Shown in pieces: positions 7,092 to 12,316 of a stretch of DNA of 12,316 nucleotides. Each line of letters opens with the position of its first letter. Position 1 is the stretch's first letter. The notes below the pieces were generated by a model. The model saw only the letters and a program-made list of their open reading frames with translations, was not told the origin of the DNA and searched no databases. Origin of the DNA: Gemmatimonadales bacterium (lineage in GTDB: Bacteria > Gemmatimonadota > Gemmatimonadetes > Gemmatimonadales > GWC2-71-9); the NCBI GenBank assembly GCA_004525055.1, contig SPDF01000025.1, positions 1-12,316 of the forward strand, given 5' to 3'. Made by a program: the position numbers and the translations under genes.

Positions 7092-7664
7092 TCAGTCGAG
7101 CCACGCGCGAAGAGCCATGCGCGCGTGGTGGAGTTGCGATTTTGATGTCCCGGTTGCCAGGCCGAGCATGTCCGCGATTTCTTCGTGCCGGTACCCTTCC
7201 ACATCGTGAAGGACGAACACTTCACGGGCGCCGTCGGGCAGCTTCGAGAGGGCGTTCTCGAGGTCCATCGCGGCTTCCGGGGTCGTCCGTCGGGCCGCGG
7301 CCGAGGTCAGCAACTGCTCGCTGTCGCTGAACCGGTTCCTCCGCTTCCCTCGTGCCTCCCGGTGGGTCAGGATCACATTCACGGCGAGGCGATGCAGCCA
7401 GGTGGAAAAGGCGGACTCGCCGCGAAAGGTCCCCAGCTTCTCCCAGGCACGGACGAAGACGTCCTGGGTCACCTCGTCGCTGTCATCCGGGCCGTGCATC
7501 CGGCGGACCAGGTTGTGGATCCGCGTCACATGTCGCCTGTAGAGCCGCTCGAAGGCCTGTGCGTCCCCACTCGCGGCGAGGGTGACCTCGACGGCATCGG
7601 CGGCGTACCGCGGTTCTGAACGGTCTCGGGACAGGGCCGGGACTCCGAGGGCTAAGGTTTGCAT
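7092..7664 (-). CDS. ECF-family RNA polymerase sigma factor
   Basis: A 190-residue sigma-70 family ECF factor. Region 2 spans about residues 35-100, with DEVTQDVFVRAWEKLGTF (63-80) and FSTWLHRLAVN (86-96). Region 4 spans about 136-188, with LPDGAREVFVLHDVEGYRHE (142-161) and the helix-turn-helix EEIADMLGLATGTSKSQLHHAR (161-182). It would recruit RNA polymerase to AAC/GTC-type promoters. Co-transcription with the zinc-finger anti-sigma gene 17 nt downstream marks a classical sigma/anti-sigma pair. The ATG at 7664 is preferred because the frame upstream (to 7739) is Cys/Pro/Gly-rich, unlike sigma N-termini, and covers the candidate promoter. No Shine-Dalgarno is seen before 7664, so translation may be leaderless or nearly so. 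Confidence 0.93.
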   Translation of the reverse strand: MQTLALGVPALSRDRSEPRYAADAVEVTLAASGDAQAFERLYRRHVTRIHNLVRRMHGPDDSDEVTQDVFVRAWEKLGTFRGESAFSTWLHRLAVNVILTHREARGKRRNRFSDSEQLLTSAAARRTTPEAAMDLENALSKLPDGAREVFVLHDVEGYRHEEIADMLGLATGTSKSQLHHARMALRAWLD

Positions 7665-7672
7665 GCACAGGA

Positions 7673-7701
7673 TTGGACACCCGCTGGTCCGAAAAGGTTG
7701 C
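7673..7701 (-). promoter_or_regulatory. Candidate autoregulatory ECF promoter of the sigma gene
   Basis: On the minus strand TGCAACCT (complement of 7695-7702) is followed after 16 nt by GTCCAA (complement of 7673-7678). The AAC-to-GTC distance is 18 nt, the same as before the DUF5916 gene. The -10 element ends 8 nt before the sigma ATG, so a start site 5-8 nt downstream would give a transcript with almost no leader. Confidence 0.45.
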
Positions 7702-7786
7702 ACGGCGCCGGGCGGGGGGCAATTACCGACCTTGCGCACAGGGGGGCGGAGGGCCGAGCTTACAGCATGGAACGGAGCCCTTCCTG

Positions 7787-8623
7787 ATGCGGCGTGACCT
7801 CCTTCCGATGATTCAGGAGGCCCTGCGCGGCAAGTACACTGTCGAGCGGGAGCTGGCGCGTGGCGGTGCGGGTCGGGTGTTCTTCGCCCGGGCCCCCGAC
7901 GGCCAGGCGATCGCGTTGAAGGTGCTGCATCCCGAGCTGGTGGTGACCGCCACCGCCGATCGGTTCCTCCGGGAAATCAAGACCCTCTCCCGCCTCGAAC
8001 ATCCCCACGTGGCCAAGTTGCTTGACTACGGCGAGCATGAGTGGCTCGTGTATCTGGCCATGGCGTACATCGACGGCCCGACACTCAAGGAGCACATTGC
8101 CCAGGTGCGCCGGGTGTCCATTGACGATGCCGTGCGTATCGCGCGGGATGTCCTCGGGGCGCTGGCCTACGCCCACCAGAACAATGTGGTGCACCGGGAT
8201 GTGAAGCCGGACAACATCGTCCTCTCCGCTGAGGGGGCCATGCTGCTCGATTTCGGGATCGCCCGGGCGATTGAGGCCGTGGGAGACGAGAAACTCACCC
8301 GCTCCGGATTTACTGTGGGGACGTCGTCGTACATGAGCCCGGAACAGGTCATCGCCGTGAAGGATTTGGACCACCGGAGTGACATCTACTCGCTGGGGTG
8401 TGTCCTCTTCGAGGCGCTGGCCGGCCGGCCACCGTTCGTCCACCGGAGCGAGGCTGTGGTGCTCCAGCTGCAGCAGACCGCGGAGGCCCCGAGCCTCGCG
8501 GAGTTGCGTCCCGAGGTTCCAGCCGCCTTGGCAGGGGCCGTCCAGCGTGCGCTGGCCAAGGACCGGGATCAGCGGTGGTCGAGCGCCCTCGAAATGCGGG
8601 CAGAGCTCGATCGCCTGGCCTGA
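7787..8623 (+). CDS. Soluble PknB-type Ser/Thr protein kinase
   Basis: A 278-residue protein that is essentially only a Hanks-type kinase domain. It has a Gly-rich loop LARGGAGRV (23-31; the first Gly is Ala24), ATP-anchoring Lys45 in IALKVL, Glu63 in the C-helix, the catalytic loop HRDVKPDN (136-143, Asp138), DFG at 155-157, SPEQ (184-187) in the activation segment, and SDIYSLG (198-204). All residues needed for phosphotransfer are present. No transmembrane segment or C-terminal sensor domain follows, unlike the long membrane kinases common in related bacteria, so it should be cytosolic. ATG 7787 is preferred because GGAG lies at 7774-7777; ATG 7808 would also keep the domain whole. It is divergent from the sigma gene with 122 nt between starts, so it could be a regulatory partner. 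Its substrates are unknown. Confidence 0.92.
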   Translation: MRRDLLPMIQEALRGKYTVERELARGGAGRVFFARAPDGQAIALKVLHPELVVTATADRFLREIKTLSRLEHPHVAKLLDYGEHEWLVYLAMAYIDGPTLKEHIAQVRRVSIDDAVRIARDVLGALAYAHQNNVVHRDVKPDNIVLSAEGAMLLDFGIARAIEAVGDEKLTRSGFTVGTSSYMSPEQVIAVKDLDHRSDIYSLGCVLFEALAGRPPFVHRSEAVVLQLQQTAEAPSLAELRPEVPAALAGAVQRALAKDRDQRWSSALEMRAELDRLA

Positions 8624-8691
8624 CGGTTCGAGACCCACCGGCGGGCGAGCGTTCGTCGCCATCCCCTCCCTCCTCCCACCGGACCCCCCTC

Positions 8692-10374
8692 ATGCGCCTC
8701 AATGCCTGCCTGTCGCTCGGCGTTCTGATCTCACTCGCCGCGTGCCGACCCACCCCCGCCTATGACCTCGTCGTCCGGAACGGGACGGTCTATGACGGGA
8801 CGGGTGGCGAGCCGTTTGCTGGTGATGTCGCCGTGGTTGGAGACTCCATCGTCACGGTCGGCGACCTCGGGTCTGCACGTGGCCGCGTCGAGGTCGACGC
8901 TTCCGGGATGGCTATCGCACCGGGCTTCATCAACATGCTCAGCTGGGCGAGTGAGGACTTGCTCGCCGATGGGCGCTCCCAGGGCGACATTCGACAGGGG
9001 GTGACGCTCGAGGTCTTCGGCGAGGGCTGGTCGATGGGCCCGCTGACGGACTCGATGCGGGTCCAAATGCTCGCCGAGCAGGGCGATATCAAATTCGACA
9101 TCCCGTGGACAACCCTCGGGGAGTACCTCGACCTAGTCGTCGCCCAGGGCAGTGCCACGAACGTGGCCTCGTTCGTCGGGGCCACCACCGTGCGCATCCA
9201 CGAAATCGGGTACATGGACCGCCCTGCGACGCCCGAAGAACTGACCCGGATGCAGGACCTCGTGCGGCACGCCATGGCCGAGGGCGCCCTCGGGGTGGGG
9301 TCGTCCTTGATCTATGCGCCCGCGAACTACGCCAGCACCGAGGAACTGATCGCGCTGGCGCGTGCAGCCGGTGAGTCGGGCGGGATGTACATCTCCCACA
9401 TTCGGGACGAGGGTCGGCAGCTGCTGCCTGCCGCCAGGGAACTCATCACGATCGCCAGCCAGGCGAACGTCCCGGCGGAGATCTACCACTTCAAGGCCTC
9501 GGGCCGGCCCAATTGGCCCAAACTTGATTCGCTCATCGCCCTGGTCGATTCTGCCCGCGCCGCAGGGCTTCGTATCACGACCGACATGTACACCTATCCG
9601 GCGAGCTCGACGGGGCTCAATGCGACGATGCCAACCTGGGTGCAGGAGGGGGGACACGACGCATGGGTGGCGCGGCTGAAGGACCCGGCGGTCCGACGGC
9701 GGTTGCTGAGGGAGATGCGCGGGGATGCTGAGTTCGATAATTCCTTTGTGAACGCGGGGGGCGCCGATGGGATTCTCCTCGTCGGGTTCAAGAATCCGAC
9801 GCTGAAGCCGCTGACCGGTAAGACGTTGGGTGAAGTGGCGCGGATGCGTGGGACGTCGCCCGAGGAAACGGCGATGGACCTCGTCATCGAGGACGACAGT
9901 CGTGTTGACTGTGTGTTCTTCACGATGTCCGAGGAAAGCGTCCGTCAAAAGATCCAACTCCCGTACATGAGTTTCGGGTCCGACGCCGGATCGAAGAGCA
10001 CTGAGGGGGTGTTCCTGCTCGCCGGAACGCATCCACGGGCCTACGGCACCTTCGCGCGCCTTCTGGGCAAGTATGTCCGAGAGGAACAACTGCTCACGCT
10101 CTCCGAGGCGATCCGCCGACTCACCTCCCAACCGGCCGCCAACCTGAAGTTGTCGCGTCGCGGACGGCTCGCGCCGGGGAACTACGCTGATATCGTCGTC
10201 TTCGACCCCGTCACGATTGCCGACCGCGCCACCTTTGATCAGCCGCACCAGTACGCCACAGGGGTCAGTCAGGTCTGGGTGAATGGCACGCAGGTGCTCC
10301 GCGACGGCGAACCGACCGGCGCTGCCGCAGGGCGGGTGGTGCGTGGGCCCGGGTATCGTCCGTCGTCCAAGTGA
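8692..10374 (+). CDS. Exported lipoprotein amidohydrolase, N-acyl-D-amino-acid deacylase (D-aminoacylase) family
   Basis: A 560-residue amidohydrolase-superfamily protein. Residues 1-18 are a lipoprotein signal with lipobox LAAC (Cys18), so it is exported and lipid-anchored. The fold is recognisable from VVRNGTVYDGTG (27-38), APGFI (76-80), GVT (103-105), YISHIRDEG (233-241, His236), IYHFKASG (264-271, His266), FGSDAGS (428-434, Asp431), THPRAYGTFARLLGKYV (446-462) and the C-terminal GRLAPGNYADIVVFD (491-505). Classical D-aminoacylases have HxH after GFID and a metal-binding Cys after GVT. Here these positions read Leu83/Trp85 and Gly112 (with Glu111 beside it), so the metal site must differ. 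ATG 8692 is chosen because the signal peptide starts there; the open frame reaches further back through the kinase gene. The substrate is uncertain: N-acyl-D-amino acids or acylated dipeptides are plausible. Confidence 0.85.
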   Translation: MRLNACLSLGVLISLAACRPTPAYDLVVRNGTVYDGTGGEPFAGDVAVVGDSIVTVGDLGSARGRVEVDASGMAIAPGFINMLSWASEDLLADGRSQGDIRQGVTLEVFGEGWSMGPLTDSMRVQMLAEQGDIKFDIPWTTLGEYLDLVVAQGSATNVASFVGATTVRIHEIGYMDRPATPEELTRMQDLVRHAMAEGALGVGSSLIYAPANYASTEELIALARAAGESGGMYISHIRDEGRQLLPAARELITIASQANVPAEIYHFKASGRPNWPKLDSLIALVDSARAAGLRITTDMYTYPASSTGLNATMPTWVQEGGHDAWVARLKDPAVRRRLLREMRGDAEFDNSFVNAGGADGILLVGFKNPTLKPLTGKTLGEVARMRGTSPEETAMDLVIEDDSRVDCVFFTMSEESVRQKIQLPYMSFGSDAGSKSTEGVFLLAGTHPRAYGTFARLLGKYVREEQLLTLSEAIRRLTSQPAANLKLSRRGRLAPGNYADIVVFDPVTIADRATFDQPHQYATGVSQVWVNGTQVLRDGEPTGAAAGRVVRGPGYRPSSK

Positions 10375-10438
10375 CGCGGTGTAGAATCGGGGCTGCGGCC
10401 GTTAGATTTCCCATTCCTCTTCGACCTGCGATCCGCCC

Positions 10439-12112
10439 ATGACCGTCTCCGCCGGCTACTCCCCGATTCGTGCTCCCCAGGGCACCGCGCTCTCCTGCAA
10501 GGGATGGCATCAGGAAGCCGCGCTCCGAATGCTGATGAACAACCTCGACCCGGCGGTCGCCGAGCGCCCGGAAGAGCTCATCGTCTATGGTGGAGGGGGG
10601 AAGGCGGCGCGCGACTGGCCGAGTTACCATCGCATCGTCTCGACGCTGCGGCGGCTCGAGAACGACGAGACCCTGCTGGTGCAGAGCGGCAAGCCGGTCG
10701 GCGTGTTCCGGACGCATGAGGAGGCGCCGCGGGTGCTGATCGCCAACGCCAACCTGGTCCCCCGGTGGGCCAATTGGGATGAGTTCCGCCGGCTCGATGC
10801 CCTGGGCCTGACGATGTACGGGCAGATGACCGCCGGGTCGTGGATCTACATCGGGACCCAGGGCATCCTGCAGGGCACCTACGAGACCTTCGCGGAGTGT
10901 GCGCGCCAACATTTCGGTGGCTCCCTCGCCGGGCGCCTGGTCGTGACCGCCGGCCTCGGTGGGATGGGCGGTGCGCAGCCGCTCGCGGCCACGATGAACG
11001 GTGCGGCCTTTCTCGGCGTGGACGTCGATGCCACGCGGATCCAGCGGCGGGTCGATACCGGCTACTGCGACGCCATTTCGACCGATCTCGACGAGGCGCT
11101 GCAGCTTGTCGAGCGGGCGCGCGCAGAGCAGCGAGCGTACGCGGTCGGGCTGGTCGGCAACATCGCCGAAGTGCTTCCGGAACTGGTGCGGCGCGGTGTC
11201 ACCCTCGATGTGGTGACGGACCAGACATCGGCGCATGATCTCCGCGTCGGGTACATCCCGATGGGGCTGAGCCTGGAGCAGGCGGCTGCGCTGAGGGAGA
11301 AGAGCCCAAAGGACTACGAAGATCGCGTGCTGGACTCGATGGTGGTTCATGTCGGCGCCATGCTCGAGTTGCAGCGCCGTGGGGCGGTGGTCTTCGACTA
11401 CGGCAACAACCTCCGCGGGCAGGTGGCCGACTTGCGAGCCATGCCCGAGGCGTTCGACTTCCCGGGGTTCGTGCCCGCGTTCATCCGACCATTGTTTTGC
11501 CGGGGCGCCGGTCCGTTCCGGTGGGCGGCGCTCTCAGGGAACCCGAATGACATCGCGGTCACCGACGACGCGGTGCTGGAGACCTTCCCCAAGAACGAGG
11601 CGCTCGCCCGTTGGATTCACAAGGCGCGCGAGAAGGTACAATTCCAGGGAGTGCCGGCGCGCATCTGTTGGCTGGAATACGGTGAGCGTGCCGAGATGGG
11701 GCTGCGGTTCAATTGGCTCGTGAAGAGGGGAAAGGTCGAGGCACCGATCGTCATTGGGCGGGATCATCTCGACACCGGGTCGGTGGCTTCACCCAATCGT
11801 GAGACGGAAGGGATGATGGACGGCTCCGATGCCATCGCCGACTGGCCCCTGCTCAATGCCATGCTGAACACCGCCTGCGGCGCCAGCTGGGTCTCCCTGC
11901 ACCACGGCGGCGGGGTCGGCATTGGGTATTCCCTCCATTCCGGCATGGTTGCCTTGGCCGATGGGACGGAAATGGCGGACCGTCGGCTGCAGCGGGTGCT
12001 GACGGCTGACCCGGGCACCGGAGTCATGCGGCACGCCGATGCCGGATATCCCCTCGCTATCGAGACCGCCAATGAGCGGGGGGTGGACCTGCCCATGATC
12101 AACGGCCAGTGA
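10439..12112 (+). CDS. hutU: Urocanate hydratase
   Basis: A 557-residue full-length urocanase (EC 4.2.1.49), which converts urocanate to 4-imidazolone-5-propanoate in cytoplasmic histidine degradation with tightly bound NAD. Diagnostic segments include LSCKGWHQEAALRMLMNNLD (18-37), YGQMTAGSWIYIGTQGILQG (127-146), the dinucleotide-binding GLGGMGGAQ (172-180), DQTSAHD (261-267), FCRGAGPFRW (353-362), RICWLEYGER (408-417) with active-site Cys410, GRDHLDTGSVASPNRETEG (440-458) and SLHHGGGVGIGYS (486-498). The length and both ends match the family. ATG 10439 has no clear Shine-Dalgarno. The next gene, hutI, starts 1 nt after the stop, so the two form an operon. Histidase (hutH) is not in the window. 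Confidence 0.98.
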   Translation: MTVSAGYSPIRAPQGTALSCKGWHQEAALRMLMNNLDPAVAERPEELIVYGGGGKAARDWPSYHRIVSTLRRLENDETLLVQSGKPVGVFRTHEEAPRVLIANANLVPRWANWDEFRRLDALGLTMYGQMTAGSWIYIGTQGILQGTYETFAECARQHFGGSLAGRLVVTAGLGGMGGAQPLAATMNGAAFLGVDVDATRIQRRVDTGYCDAISTDLDEALQLVERARAEQRAYAVGLVGNIAEVLPELVRRGVTLDVVTDQTSAHDLRVGYIPMGLSLEQAAALREKSPKDYEDRVLDSMVVHVGAMLELQRRGAVVFDYGNNLRGQVADLRAMPEAFDFPGFVPAFIRPLFCRGAGPFRWAALSGNPNDIAVTDDAVLETFPKNEALARWIHKAREKVQFQGVPARICWLEYGERAEMGLRFNWLVKRGKVEAPIVIGRDHLDTGSVASPNRETEGMMDGSDAIADWPLLNAMLNTACGASWVSLHHGGGVGIGYSLHSGMVALADGTEMADRRLQRVLTADPGTGVMRHADAGYPLAIETANERGVDLPMINGQ

Positions 12113-12113
12113 C

Positions 12114-12316
12114 GTGCCGGTAACGGTCCTCCGCAATATCGGCCTGCTGGCCACCTGCCGTCCCGAGGGCGGGCAGGGGGACATCCATCTCGTTCCTGAG
12201 GCGGCGGTCGCGTGGGAGGGGGAGACGATCCGATGGGTCGGCCCTGAATCCAGGCTGCCGGCGGAACACGCTCGCGGGGAGTCCATCGACGCCGGCGGGC
12301 GGCTGGTCGTGCCGGG
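12114..12316 (+). CDS. hutI: Imidazolonepropionase, 5' part
   Basis: The first 67 codons of a gene that runs off the right edge. Starting at GTG 12114, 1 nt after the hutU stop, the frame reads VPVTVLRNIGLLATC, then AVAWEGETIRWVGPES and DAGGRLVVPG. This is the small beta-sandwich start of the amidohydrolase-fold imidazolonepropionase (EC 3.5.2.7), which hydrolyses the hutU product to N-formimino-L-glutamate. The PGFVDxHTH metal motif would lie just past the window edge. The call rests on this N-terminal pattern and on operon position after hutU. No Shine-Dalgarno is visible, so the gene probably depends on coupling with hutU. A start a few codons earlier cannot be excluded. Confidence 0.85.
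   Translation, partial: MPVTVLRNIGLLATCRPEGGQGDIHLVPEAAVAWEGETIRWVGPESRLPAEHARGESIDAGGRLVVP

Noticed and set aside
7665..7739. Longer sigma-factor N-terminus starting at 7739
   Set aside because: The extra residues are unlike sigma region 1 or 2 sequence and the stretch holds the ECF promoter candidate; the ATG at 7664 is better, though not proven.
8644..8660. Small GGCGA/TCGCC hairpin between the kinase and the deacylase genes
   Set aside because: Only 5 pairs with no T tract; common by chance in GC-rich DNA.
8398..8691. Extension of the deacylase frame back to 8398
   Set aside because: It overlaps the kinase gene in another frame; the lipoprotein signal peptide begins at 8692.
10382..10408. 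TAGAAT and TAGATT as -10 boxes for hutU
   Set aside because: No convincing -35 element lies 16-18 nt upstream of either, so the hutU promoter remains unassigned.
9133..11350. Long minus-strand frames (9133-10248 and 10265-11350)
   Set aside because: They are antisense to the deacylase and hutU, which are well supported; the translations show no family motifs.

Overview
The window is GC-rich, densely coding bacterial chromosome. I infer a Gemmatimonadota-like organism (or a close high-GC relative). The reasons are a DUF5916/CBM9-like outer-membrane-type protein, paired DUF4097 repeat proteins behind an ECF sigma/anti-sigma pair, a lipoprotein amidohydrolase of the D-aminoacylase type, a stand-alone PknB-type kinase, and many starts without a clear Shine-Dalgarno. 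This placement comes from gene content; no marker gene was compared.

Layout. Bases 1-262 (minus) hold the 5' end of a Tat-exported lipoprotein of the DUF885 family, with a candidate promoter at 295-323. A tRNA-Pro(GGG) lies at 359-432 (plus) with a rho-independent terminator at 439-470. A two-gene plus-strand unit follows: a DcsG-like ATP-grasp ligase (497-1360) overlapped ATGA-style by a DinB-family protein (1357-1887). The DinB gene converges on, and overlaps by 7 bp, a minus-strand cluster that is read from right to left: ECF sigma factor (7664-7092), zinc-finger anti-sigma factor (7074-6397), DUF4097 protein A (6385-5546), DUF4097 protein B (5513-4692) and the 899-residue DUF5916 protein (4580-1881). 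Divergent from the sigma gene, on the plus strand, are a soluble Ser/Thr kinase (7787-8623), a lipoprotein amidohydrolase (8692-10374), urocanase hutU (10439-12112) and the start of hutI (12114 to the window end).

How it may work. The minus-strand cluster looks like an envelope-response module: membrane anti-sigma, sigma factor, two exported repeat proteins and a large envelope protein. Two ECF-type promoter candidates with the same architecture, TG(A/C)AAC(C/T)T-N16-GTC(C/T), lie in front of the sigma gene and in front of the DUF5916 gene. This suggests that the sigma factor drives both itself and the last gene of its cluster. The leader of the DUF5916 gene also carries two overlapping, mutually exclusive hairpins.

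The plus-strand right half looks catabolic: an exported N-acyl-D-amino-acid deacylase-like enzyme followed by histidine degradation genes. The deacylase-like enzyme lacks the HxH metal motif and the metal-binding cysteine of classical D-aminoacylases but keeps the later His, His and Asp positions. I see no transposase, integrase, CRISPR array or phage gene.
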